Shown in pieces: positions 1 to 6,652 of a DNA stretch of 7,207 bases (positions are counted from its first letter, which is position 1; each line of letters opens with the position of its first letter). A program made the position numbers and the translations under genes. Source of the stretch: Polynucleobacter meluiroseus. Lineage in GTDB: Bacteria; Pseudomonadota; Gammaproteobacteria; Burkholderiales; Burkholderiaceae. Under the pieces are notes generated by a model. That model did no database searches, was not told the origin of the DNA, and saw only the letters and a program-made list of their open reading frames with translations. The stretch spans positions 1-7,207 of the forward strand of contig CAMBJN010000068.1 in NCBI GenBank assembly GCA_945867755.1, read 5' to 3'.

Positions 1-120
1 CGAATGATGTGCTACAGGGACCCACAAGGCGTTTATAAAGATGGTGGGTGTATCGATGCATCGAGAGAGTCGCCGCGCTGCGTTCGACCGTCAACAGCAG
101 ATTTAAATTTTTCTAATTAA
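1..120 (+). other. GC-richer edge block, possible 3' end of a gene cut by the window
   Basis: This block is clearly richer in G and C than the following 280 bases, and the composition changes sharply near position 100. Frame 1 is open from the first base to a TAA at 118-120 (39 codons). The peptide it would give is rich in Cys and Arg, and I do not recognise it. Frame 3 is also open from the edge but stops early, at TAA 34-36, ending in QGPTRRL; either could be a real C-terminus. A perfect 12-bp palindrome, TCGATGCATCGA, lies at 53-64. A short GCTG/CAGC pairing (77-80 with 95-98) followed by a T-rich stretch could be a weak terminator. I found no tRNA fold. Coding status is undecided. Confidence 0.2.
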
Positions 121-156
121 TTTAATTTTAAAAATATCTCTTAAGTTATCTTTCAA

Positions 157-253
157 TTCCTCGGAAATTTGGATTACATCCTTGTAGGAATATTCTGATT
201 CCTTTGTAGGAAACTTCCTCTTTTCTTGTAAGAAAAAATCCGAGATTAATCTC
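157..253. promoter_or_regulatory. Ladder of five palindromes, probable operator array for the permease-ald operon
   Basis: Five short inverted repeats follow one another. They are TTCC-TC-GGAA (157-166), TCCT-TGT-AGGA (179-189), TTCCT-TTGT-AGGAA (199-212), TTTTCT-TGTA-AGAAAA (221-236) and the perfect GAGATTAATCTC (242-253). Their centres lie at about 161.5, 184, 205.5, 228.5 and 247.5, so the steps are 22.5, 21.5, 23 and 19 bp. That is close to two DNA helical turns each, which would put the sites on roughly one face. Lrp/AsnC-type regulators bind such phased sites as higher oligomers and commonly control ald genes. No such regulator gene is in the window, so the identity of the binder is inferred. 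Confidence 0.45.
181..234 (+). repeat. Three 10-bp direct repeats, YTTGTARGAA, with exact 22-bp period
   Basis: The copies are CTTGTAGGAA at 181-190, TTTGTAGGAA at 203-212 and CTTGTAAGAA at 225-234. Starts differ by exactly 22 bases each time. Each copy forms the right part of one of the palindromes in the ladder. A partial fourth copy, TGTAAGAA, lies at 274-281 but is out of the 22-bp register and lacks the left palindrome arm. Three copies in exact register within an AT-rich leader are unlikely to be chance and look like iterated protein-binding sites. Confidence 0.6.
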
Positions 254-276
254 ACACCCCCATGTTTATTGGGTGT
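254..276. repeat. Inverted repeat ACACCC-N11-GGGTGT
   Basis: A perfect 6-bp inverted repeat with an 11-base spacer (arms 254-259 and 271-276). This is the most GC-rich hairpin in the leader. It is not followed by a T run, so it is a poor intrinsic terminator. The perfect palindrome AGAAATTTCT (278-287) follows directly. It may be another protein site or an RNA hairpin if transcription starts upstream. Confidence 0.4.
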
Positions 277-300
277 AAGAAATTTCTCATTGTCACTTTT

Positions 301-320
301 CTTGAATTAAACATTTCAAG
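301..320. repeat. Inverted repeat CTTGAA-N8-TTCAAG
   Basis: A perfect 6-bp inverted repeat with an 8-base spacer, 83 bases before the permease start codon. It shares the TTGAA/TTCAA core with the palindrome at 368-381, so the two may be sites for one protein. The size and AT-rich centre suit a dimeric repressor or activator. Function is inferred only from symmetry and position. Confidence 0.35.
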
Positions 321-367
321 CATTTCTAAGCCATATACAAGCGATTGATTGCCTCCTATTCTGCCTG

Positions 368-381
368 TTCAAATTTTTGAA
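368..381. repeat. Palindrome TTCAAATTTTTGAA just upstream of the permease start
   Basis: A perfect 6-bp inverted repeat with a 2-base centre, ending 10 bases before the Shine-Dalgarno sequence. It repeats the TTCAA/TTGAA core of the element at 301-320. Its A and T content means it could arise by chance in such DNA. Confidence 0.3.
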
Positions 382-391
382 TGACACAGTA

Positions 392-398
392 GAGGTGA
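392..398 (+). promoter_or_regulatory. Ribosome binding site of the permease gene
   Basis: GAGGTGA lies 4 bases before the ATG at 403. It is a good Shine-Dalgarno match and the main reason to accept this start codon. Confidence 0.75.
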
Positions 399-402
399 AA
401 AA

Positions 403-1776
403 ATGGTTCATGACAATCATGGATTAAAAAGAAGTCTTCAGCCACGACACATTCGTCTTATGGCTTTAGGTTCAACAATTGGTGTTGGTTTATTTTTAGG
501 ATCAGCCACAGCTATTCAACTGGCAGGACCATCCATCATGTTGGGATATGTCCTGGCTGGATTGGTGGCATTCATTGTCCTGAGAGCTTTGGGTGAGATG
601 GCTGTGCATGAGCCTGTGGCAGGATCGTTCGCTCATTACGCTGGCAAATACATCGGTCCTTTGGCGGGCTATCTGGTTGGCTGGGGTTATTGGACTTACT
701 GGATTGTGGTGGGCTTGGCGGAAGTCACAGCAGTTGGTATTTATATGATGATGTGGTTCCCCGATGTTCCTCAATGGGTGTGGGCCTTATCTTCATTGTT
801 GGCCATGGGCGGTATCAATTTTGTGGCAGTGAAGGTTTTTGGTGAATTTGAGTTTTGGTTCTCCCTCATCAAAGTGGTCGCAATTGTGACCATGATTGCG
901 ATGGGCTGTGGAATGATTTTCTTTGGGTTGGGCGTTGGCGGTGAGCCGATTGGTATCGCCAACCTTTGGCAGCATGGGGGATTTTTCCCTAATGGGGTGA
1001 GTGGTTTCTTGCTATCACTTCAAATGGTTTTATTTGCCTATGTTGGTATTGAAATGATTGGCTTGTCAGCTGGTGAAGCTGAAAACCCAACAAAAACCAT
1101 TCCTATGGCTATTGATTCATTGGCGTGGCGCATATTGATCTTTTATGTCGGAGCCTTATTTGTTATTTTGGCGATCTTCCCTTGGCATCAAGTGGGTCAG
1201 CAGGGAAGCCCATTCGTTGCGATGTTTGAGAGCATCGGCTTAAGAGAAGCAGCCGGCATCATCAATTTTGTGGTGATCACAGCAGCACTATCTTCTTGTA
1301 ATGCTGGCATATTCAGCGGCGGTCGATTGCTCTTGGGCTTATCCAAAATTGGTAATGCTCCGCAAGCATTGGGTGAAGTATCTAAATCAGGCGTTCCTAT
1401 GAAGGCCATCTTGATGACGATTCTTTTGCCAACTTTGGGTGTTGCACTGAATTATTTTGTTCCTGAGAAGGCATTTCAGTGGATCACTGCGGCTGTTACT
1501 TTGATTGGCTTATTGGTTTGGATAGCCATCCTATACACACAAATTAAATTTAGAAAATCTTTAACTCAAACTCAAAGAGATGAATTACCTTACCGCGCCA
1601 TTCTTTGGCCATACGGCTCATGGTTCGCCATCTTCTTCGTGATGTTTGTGATTGGCTTAATGGCTTATTCAGAATCAACTCGCATGGCGTTTTATGTGGG
1701 GCCGCCGATTTTGATTGGATTGACGTTGTTGTATTTTATTTTTGGTCTTCATAAAAAAGAGAGGAGTGCATCATGA
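403..1776 (+). CDS. Amino acid permease of the APC superfamily (ProY/CycA type), probable alanine importer
   Basis: A 457-residue inner-membrane transporter of the AAT family, which uses proton symport to bring in amino acids. The length equals that of E. coli ProY as I recall it, and many stretches match that protein by eye: the N-terminal RHIRLMALGS, LRALGEMAVH near 60-69, KVFGEFEFWFS near 144-154 and FAYVGIEMIG near 211-220. About twelve membrane helices are visible, the first near 18-38 and the last near 430-449. The IGVGLF segment (26-31) is the broken part of helix 1 that binds the amino acid backbone in this fold. The gene overlaps ald by 4 bases, which points to alanine, perhaps with D-alanine, glycine or serine, as the real substrate. 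Sequence alone does not separate this from proline; the family call is firm and the substrate is inferred. Confidence 0.9.
   Translation: MVHDNHGLKRSLQPRHIRLMALGSTIGVGLFLGSATAIQLAGPSIMLGYVLAGLVAFIVLRALGEMAVHEPVAGSFAHYAGKYIGPLAGYLVGWGYWTYWIVVGLAEVTAVGIYMMMWFPDVPQWVWALSSLLAMGGINFVAVKVFGEFEFWFSLIKVVAIVTMIAMGCGMIFFGLGVGGEPIGIANLWQHGGFFPNGVSGFLLSLQMVLFAYVGIEMIGLSAGEAENPTKTIPMAIDSLAWRILIFYVGALFVILAIFPWHQVGQQGSPFVAMFESIGLREAAGIINFVVITAALSSCNAGIFSGGRLLLGLSKIGNAPQALGEVSKSGVPMKAILMTILLPTLGVALNYFVPEKAFQWITAAVTLIGLLVWIAILYTQIKFRKSLTQTQRDELPYRAILWPYGSWFAIFFVMFVIGLMAYSESTRMAFYVGPPILIGLTLLYFIFGLHKKERSAS
1761..1766 (+). promoter_or_regulatory. Ribosome binding site of ald, inside the end of the permease gene
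   Basis: GAGGAG lies 6 bases before the ATG at 1773 and within the last permease codons. Together with the ATGA stop/start overlap it supports translational coupling of the two genes. Confidence 0.75.
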
Positions 1777-2888
1777 TTGTTGGCGTACCTAAAGAAGTTA
1801 AAAATCACGAATATCGAGTTGGATTAACCCCTGATCAAGTAACGGAGTTAAGACTCTGGGGTCATCAGGTACTGGTACAAAAGAATGCAGGAGAGGCGAT
1901 TGGCTTCATGGATGAGCACTATGTTATGGCTGGAGCTCAGATGGTTGAGTGTCCAAGTGACATATTTGCCGAGGCTGAGATGATTGTCAAAGTCAAAGAG
2001 CCTCAGCCTGAAGAATGCAAGATGCTTCACTCAGGACAGGTTTTGTTCACATATTTGCATTTGGCTCCGGACTTACATCAAACTCAGGCGTTGTTGCAAT
2101 CAAACGCTATCTGCATTGCCTATGAGACAGTCACCAGCCCTAACGGCCGGTTGCCTTTATTGGCTCCCATGAGTGAAGTCGCTGGCAGGATGTCGATCCA
2201 AGCTGCAGCACATCATTTGGAAAAGGCCAATGGTGGCCGAGCATTGCTATTGGCTGGAGTGCCGGGTGTTCCTGCAGCCGATGTGGTGATTTTGGGCGCT
2301 GGTGTTGTGGGCAGTGCTGCTTTGCAAATGGCTGTTGGCATGGGATCTCGTGTGACCATCATTGATAAGAATCTTGATCGATTAAGAGAGCTGGATGCTT
2401 TATATGGCAACAAGAGACACACCCTATATTCGAGTACCGCAAATATTGAGAGATCAGTTTTAGGTGCTGATGTTGTGATTGGCAGCGTGTTGGTGCCAGG
2501 TGGAGCTGCTCCGAAATTGGTCACAAGAAGAATGGTGTCTGCCATGAAGCCTGGATCGGTGATTGTGGATGTGGCGATTGACCAAGGCGGTTGCTTTGAG
2601 ACATCCCACGCAACCACGCACCAAGAGCCCACTTATCAAATCGATGATGTGATTCATTATTGTGTTGCCAACATGCCTGGGGCGGTTGCAAGAACTTCAA
2701 CAATGGCTTTGACCAATGCAACTGCGCCATTTGTGATGCAGATTGCAAATAAGGGTGCTCAGCAAGCATTGATTGAAAATCCTCATTTGATGAATGGTTT
2801 GAACGTGTATCAAGGTCATATCACTTGTCAGGCTGTTGCTTGCGCCCATGATCTTGAATACATGAAACCTGCAGCCATGATGCACTGA
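1773..2888 (+). CDS. ald: Alanine dehydrogenase
   Basis: A 371-residue cytoplasmic enzyme that oxidises L-alanine to pyruvate and ammonia with reduction of NAD+, and can run in reverse. It aligns by eye along its whole length with B. subtilis Ald. The key residues are in place: Arg15 and Lys75 for substrate binding, His96 as catalytic acid/base and Asp270 in the VDVAIDQGG segment. The NAD-binding Rossmann fold carries GAGVVG at 175-180, with an acidic Asp198 at the end of the second strand that favours NAD over NADP. The MSEVAGRM and GVPGV segments (133-140, 162-166) are family hallmarks. The start overlaps the permease stop as ATGA. The pairing implies a catabolic alanine operon feeding pyruvate, probably induced by alanine through sites in the permease leader. 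No truncation or missing residue was seen. Confidence 0.96.
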   Translation: MIVGVPKEVKNHEYRVGLTPDQVTELRLWGHQVLVQKNAGEAIGFMDEHYVMAGAQMVECPSDIFAEAEMIVKVKEPQPEECKMLHSGQVLFTYLHLAPDLHQTQALLQSNAICIAYETVTSPNGRLPLLAPMSEVAGRMSIQAAAHHLEKANGGRALLLAGVPGVPAADVVILGAGVVGSAALQMAVGMGSRVTIIDKNLDRLRELDALYGNKRHTLYSSTANIERSVLGADVVIGSVLVPGGAAPKLVTRRMVSAMKPGSVIVDVAIDQGGCFETSHATTHQEPTYQIDDVIHYCVANMPGAVARTSTMALTNATAPFVMQIANKGAQQALIENPHLMNGLNVYQGHITCQAVACAHDLEYMKPAAMMH

Positions 2889-2913
2889 TATGCATTGATC
2901 ATCTTGCCCTAAG

Positions 2914-2951
2914 AAAAAAGCCTCTGATCGTGATGGATTAGAGGCTTTTTT
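2914..2951. terminator. Bidirectional intrinsic terminator between ald and fbp
   Basis: AAAAAAGCCTCT (2914-2925) pairs perfectly with AGAGGCTTTTTT (2940-2951), and the stem can extend inward by one G-T and two A-T pairs around an 8-base loop. The GC core is flanked by A on one side and T on the other, so a T tract follows the hairpin on both strands. It lies 26 bases after the ald stop and 26 bases beyond the fbp stop, so one element can end both convergent transcripts. Confidence 0.92.
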
Positions 2952-2976
2952 ACTGCATAAGAATTTCTGGGATTAA

Positions 2977-3963
2977 TTAGGATCCTTGGTGGTATTTCTG
3001 TATCAAATCCACTTCATTTTTGGAGCCTAGAACAACAGACACACGTTGGTGTAATTTTTCAGCAGGCAAAGTCATGATGCGGTCTTTGCCGTTGACTGAA
3101 GCGCCACCAGCTTGTTCAATCAAAAAGCTCATAGGGTTAGCTTCATACATTAAGCGTAATTTGCCTGGTTTGCTTGGATCACGTTTATCCCATGGGTACA
3201 TGAACACACCGCCACGGCACAAGATGCGATGCACATCCGCCACCATGGAGGCAATCCAGCGCATATTAAAATCTTTTTTACGAGTACCTTCAGTGCCTGC
3301 AAGACACTCATCAACATAGCGTTTCACCGGAGCATCCCAATGACGCATATTCGACATATTGATTGCGAACTCTTTGGTATCAGGTGAAATCTGAATATTT
3401 TCTTTGATGAGTAAAAACTCATTGGTTTCATGATCTAGCGTGAACATATGAACACCGTGACCCGTGGTATAGACCAAAGTAGTTTGCGGGCCATAAACCA
3501 CATAACCTGAGGCCACCTGATCGCAACCGGCTTGAAGAAAATCTTTCTCGCTTAATTCACCAGTAGTTTTCTTTTTAAGAATAGAGAAAATAGTGCCAAT
3601 AGAAACATTCACATCAATATTGGATGAACCATCCAGTGGATCGAAAAGCAGCAAGAAGCTACCATTTTTATTGGCAGGGAAAATGGTTTCCATTTCTTCG
3701 GAAGCCATACCAGCAAGTGTTGAATCTAATCCACAAGCCTCAAGCAATATGTCATTCGAAATAATATCTAGCTTTTGTTGTGTTTCACCTTGAACATTGC
3801 CACTGCCTGCAGATCCAATGATTCCTGCAAGAGCGCCTTGTTCGACTTGTTTGGCGATTAATTTGCAGGCATTAGCAACAGACACCAATAGTGATGCTGG
3901 AATCTGAGGATTCTTTGAGCCAAGCTCTGTGATGTACTGGGTAAAAGCGGTGCCTTGCGACAT
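2977..3963 (-). CDS. fbp: Fructose-1,6-bisphosphatase, class I
   Basis: A 328-residue cytoplasmic enzyme that removes the 1-phosphate from fructose 1,6-bisphosphate, the committed step of gluconeogenesis; it needs Mg2+ or Mn2+. The class I signature DPLDGSSNIDVN runs from 108 to 119. Metal ligands are visible as Glu89/Glu90 in ASEE, Asp108 and Asp111, and Glu274 in MYEANP; the substrate-side LMYEANPMSF block (271-280) is intact. I take the ATG at 3963, giving MSQGTAF, because AGGA lies 7 bases ahead of it. An in-frame ATG at 3999 would add 12 residues, overlap the end of pepN and not resemble the family N-terminus. The gene begins 13 bases after the pepN stop, so co-transcription is likely. 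Length agrees with the usual 330 or so residues. Confidence 0.96.
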   Translation of the reverse strand: MSQGTAFTQYITELGSKNPQIPASLLVSVANACKLIAKQVEQGALAGIIGSAGSGNVQGETQQKLDIISNDILLEACGLDSTLAGMASEEMETIFPANKNGSFLLLFDPLDGSSNIDVNVSIGTIFSILKKKTTGELSEKDFLQAGCDQVASGYVVYGPQTTLVYTTGHGVHMFTLDHETNEFLLIKENIQISPDTKEFAINMSNMRHWDAPVKRYVDECLAGTEGTRKKDFNMRWIASMVADVHRILCRGGVFMYPWDKRDPSKPGKLRLMYEANPMSFLIEQAGGASVNGKDRIMTLPAEKLHQRVSVVLGSKNEVDLIQKYHQGS

Positions 3964-3970
3964 ATGGTTA

Positions 3971-3974
3971 TCCT
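3971..3974 (-). promoter_or_regulatory. Ribosome binding site that fixes the fbp start
   Basis: On the minus strand AGGA stands 7 bases before the ATG at 3963, within the 13-base gap after the pepN stop. It favours this start over the longer in-frame one at 3999. Confidence 0.65.
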
Positions 3975-3976
3975 GA

Positions 3977-6589
3977 TTAACTATTAAGTGCCTTTTCAAT
4001 GACTTCAGCCACGTCTGAGGACAAGTTATCTTGCTTAGCTATCAATTCTAGTGCTGATTTCATGTGAACTTGATAATTTGGCGCAAATTGTTTCCAGCGA
4101 TCCAGCCCCCTTGCCAATCTAGCGGCCACTTGCGGGTTGATTTGGTTGAGTTCAATCACATGGTCAGCCCAAAACTGGTAGGTCTTCTCAGGAGTTTGAT
4201 GAAAAGCCCCTGGATTGTTCATGCAAAAAGCATGAATCAGACTTCTGACCCGATTAGGGTTCTTAAGACTGAAGTCTGGGTGTTGTCGAAGCGCCAGAAC
4301 ATCTTTCAGGACTGATTGGGGATTACTTAAATCAGATTGTCTGGTTGCTTGTAAGGCAAACCATTTATCGATGACTAAAGCATCCGATTCGAAGGTTTGA
4401 TGGAAATGCCCTAAGCATTTGGTCGCATGCACTGATGAGAAATTCACCAATACTGCCAGTGCACCATACCTTTCGGTCATATTGTTTGCCACCTCATACT
4501 GCTTAAGTGCTAAATCATCTACCTGGGCATGACCTGACTCTGCAAGCATGTGAAGTGCTAGATTTTTCAGTGAGCGTTTGCCTGCACTCATGGCATCGGG
4601 ATTAAATTTACCTGGTGTTTGATGATGCTCATAAGCCCACAGCCAAGCGCTTTGTAAATGATGGGCTAATTGATGGCGTAACTTGCGTCGTGATTGATGA
4701 ATGGCCTGTGGATCAATGACCTTCACTTGTTCATACAAATAACTTTCCGCTGGCAAGGTAAAGAGAAGGTCTTTGAATGCGGGATCCAATTGAGTGTCTA
4801 AAAGAATATCTTTGAGGGTGTCGAGTAACTCTGTGGTGAGGGTGTCACCATTCAGAATACTTCTCATGAATAGTTTTTGTGCAGCTTCCCAGCGGTTGAA
4901 TGCATCATCATCTTGGCGAAGAAGTGTCAAAAGATCGGATTCTGATTGCTCAAAATCCAAAACAATCGGTACTGAAAAGTTTCTATTGATCGATAAGGTA
5001 GGCTTTTGCTTCAATCCTTCAACTGTGATGATTTGTGAGGGTTGAGTCAGCTCAAACAGTTGTTCTGTACTTGCCTTGTTTGAGTGATCGGATGGCTCAG
5101 ATTCAATTACTTTGAAGAGCAATGGAATGTGAAATGGCTCTTTCTTATCTTGTCCTGGAGTCGCCGGGCAAGATTGTGTGAGTTTGACTTGATAAGTGTT
5201 GCCTGAAAAGCTCTCTTCGACTTTTACCCTAGGAGTTCCTGCTTGACTGTACCAGTGCTTGAATTGGGTCAAATCTTTTTGATTAGCATCTGACATCGCA
5301 GAAACAAAATCATCACAAGTGACCGCTTGGCCATCATGGCGTTTGAAATACAAGTCCATGCCTTTACGGAAACCATCGCGCCCTAAAAGTGTTTGCTGCA
5401 TGCGAATGATTTCAGCACCTTTTTCATAAACGGTGACTGTGTAGAAATTATTGATCTCTTGATAGCTATCAGGTCTGATGGGGTGAGCCATTGGACCAGC
5501 GTCTTCTGGGAACTGCACTTGACGCAGCAAGCGCACATCTTCAATGCGTTTAACTGCTTTGCCTGAGGTGCTGCCCATTTGATCCGCTGAAAATTCTTGA
5601 TCTCTGAATACTGTCAAGCCCTCTTTGAGTGAGAGCTGAAACCAATCTCTACAAGTGACCCGATTACCAGTCCAGTTGTGGAAGTATTCATGGGCCACAA
5701 CGCTTTCAATATTGCTGTAATCAACATCGCTGGCGGTTTCTGGATTAGCTAGAACGAACTTTGTGTTGAAAATATTCAGACCCTTGTTTTCCATGGCTCC
5801 CATATTGAAGTCGCCAACTGCCACAATCATGAATCGATCTAAGTCCAGCTCTAAGCCAAAACGTTGTTCGTCCCATTTGATCGACGCAATCAATGAATCC
5901 ATCGCATGCTCTGTTTTATCGAGATCTTTGGCTTCCACCCAGACTTGTAAAAGCTTGTCTTTACCAGATTGGCTTTTGATGGTGCGTTCAATGGCTTGCA
6001 ATTTGCCGGCCACCAATGCAAATAAATAAGATGGTTTTGGAAACGGGTCTTGCCAAACCGCACTGTGCCAGCCATTGGGCAATTCTTCTTCCTTGATTAG
6101 ATTGCCATTGGATAGAAGAACAGGAAAATCTTTTTTGATGGCCCGCAAGGTCACTTGGTAAGTCGCCATGACGTCTGGCCTATCCAAGAAGTAAGTGATT
6201 TTTCTAAATCCTTCAGCCTCGCATTGGGTGAAGAAGTTACCGTTAGACACATACAAGCCCATCAAGGACGTATTTTTTTCTGGAACATTGGCGCTGGTGA
6301 TGCTTAATTCAAATTGATCGGGCAGGTTATGAATGGTGAGTGAGTGTGGTGTTAATTCATAGCCACGAACGATTTCGCCATTGACCCTCACGCTGATCAG
6401 CTCTTGCTCTTCGCCATGAAGTACCAAGGACTGACCGGAGTTGCCTGCTGCTCTTTGAATGGTCATCCGATTCACAACCATCGTCTTTGATGGGTTCAGA
6501 GCAATGTCTAAGTCGACGGTCTGAATAGTAAAAGCCGGTGCCTTGTATTCACTTCTTAGGAAGGTGACGGGGTTTTCTGTGCGTGCCAT
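3977..6589 (-). CDS. pepN: Aminopeptidase N, zinc metallopeptidase of family M1
   Basis: An 870-residue cytoplasmic enzyme that removes N-terminal residues from peptides in the last stages of protein turnover and peptide use. E. coli PepN has the same length. The substrate-anchoring GAMEN motif is at 264-268. The zinc site is HEYFH at 300-304 (His300, catalytic Glu301, His304) with the third ligand Glu323 in LKEGLTVFRD. The catalytic Tyr is Tyr388 in TVYEKG; relative to E. coli there is a small insertion of about 4 residues near 337-345, between the zinc site and this Tyr. By family layout, residues 1-195 or so are the beta domain, then the catalytic domain to about 450, a small beta domain, and a helical C-terminal domain. 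There is no signal peptide. The start at 6589 follows a purine-rich AAGAGAG 5 bases upstream. It is followed closely by fbp. Confidence 0.97.
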   Translation of the reverse strand: MARTENPVTFLRSEYKAPAFTIQTVDLDIALNPSKTMVVNRMTIQRAAGNSGQSLVLHGEEQELISVRVNGEIVRGYELTPHSLTIHNLPDQFELSITSANVPEKNTSLMGLYVSNGNFFTQCEAEGFRKITYFLDRPDVMATYQVTLRAIKKDFPVLLSNGNLIKEEELPNGWHSAVWQDPFPKPSYLFALVAGKLQAIERTIKSQSGKDKLLQVWVEAKDLDKTEHAMDSLIASIKWDEQRFGLELDLDRFMIVAVGDFNMGAMENKGLNIFNTKFVLANPETASDVDYSNIESVVAHEYFHNWTGNRVTCRDWFQLSLKEGLTVFRDQEFSADQMGSTSGKAVKRIEDVRLLRQVQFPEDAGPMAHPIRPDSYQEINNFYTVTVYEKGAEIIRMQQTLLGRDGFRKGMDLYFKRHDGQAVTCDDFVSAMSDANQKDLTQFKHWYSQAGTPRVKVEESFSGNTYQVKLTQSCPATPGQDKKEPFHIPLLFKVIESEPSDHSNKASTEQLFELTQPSQIITVEGLKQKPTLSINRNFSVPIVLDFEQSESDLLTLLRQDDDAFNRWEAAQKLFMRSILNGDTLTTELLDTLKDILLDTQLDPAFKDLLFTLPAESYLYEQVKVIDPQAIHQSRRKLRHQLAHHLQSAWLWAYEHHQTPGKFNPDAMSAGKRSLKNLALHMLAESGHAQVDDLALKQYEVANNMTERYGALAVLVNFSSVHATKCLGHFHQTFESDALVIDKWFALQATRQSDLSNPQSVLKDVLALRQHPDFSLKNPNRVRSLIHAFCMNNPGAFHQTPEKTYQFWADHVIELNQINPQVAARLARGLDRWKQFAPNYQVHMKSALELIAKQDNLSSDVAEVIEKALNS

Positions 6590-6652
6590 TCAATCTCTCT
6601 TAGATGATCTTTGGTTAAATAGTTAAAGCAATTTAATTGTTATTAATATTAA
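6590..6652 (-). other. AT-rich gap upstream of pepN, no terminator seen
   Basis: This 63-base spacer is nearly all A and T except close to pepN. It holds the palindromes TTAATATTAA (6643-6652) and CAATTTAATTG (6629-6639) and a tandem GTTAAA at 6614-6619 and 6622-6627. There is no GC-rich hairpin, so read-through from the upstream gene into pepN is possible. The AT-rich DNA could equally carry a pepN promoter, but I see no clear -35/-10 pair. Confidence 0.4.

Larger units (their letters stand above)
121..402. other. AT-rich gene-free leader upstream of the permease gene
   Basis: I see no gene of plausible length on either strand in these 282 bases. The first part (about 101-140) is almost pure A and T and could act as an UP-like or bendable element. 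From 157 onward the region is dense in inverted repeats, listed separately. I could not find a convincing -35/-10 pair: TTGTCA at 290-295 and TATACA at 334-339 each resemble one half of a sigma-70 promoter, but neither has a well-spaced partner. No glycine-riboswitch-like conserved core was recognised. The long leader suits a regulated amino acid catabolic operon. Confidence 0.6.

Noticed and set aside
77..100. A tRNA T-arm, suggested by GTTCGACC
   Set aside because: The flanking bases do not pair as a T stem, and no anticodon or acceptor arm can be built around it on either strand.
157..287. A CRISPR-like or phage attachment repeat array
   Set aside because: Repeats are only about 10 bp with 12-bp spacers and no cas, integrase or tRNA context; an operator array explains them better.
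502..975. Overlapping minus-strand open frames inside the permease gene
   Set aside because: They are rich in His, Pro, Asn and Lys in the manner of antisense shadows of membrane proteins, and the coding strand is clear.
2213..2632. A 139-codon open frame on the minus strand inside ald
   Set aside because: It lies fully opposite a strongly conserved enzyme, has a low-complexity composition typical of antisense frames and no recognisable domain or ribosome binding site.
3020..3319. A 99-codon plus-strand open frame opposite fbp
   Set aside because: Its start lies within fbp, it matches no known family by eye, and the opposite strand encodes conserved class I FBPase residues.
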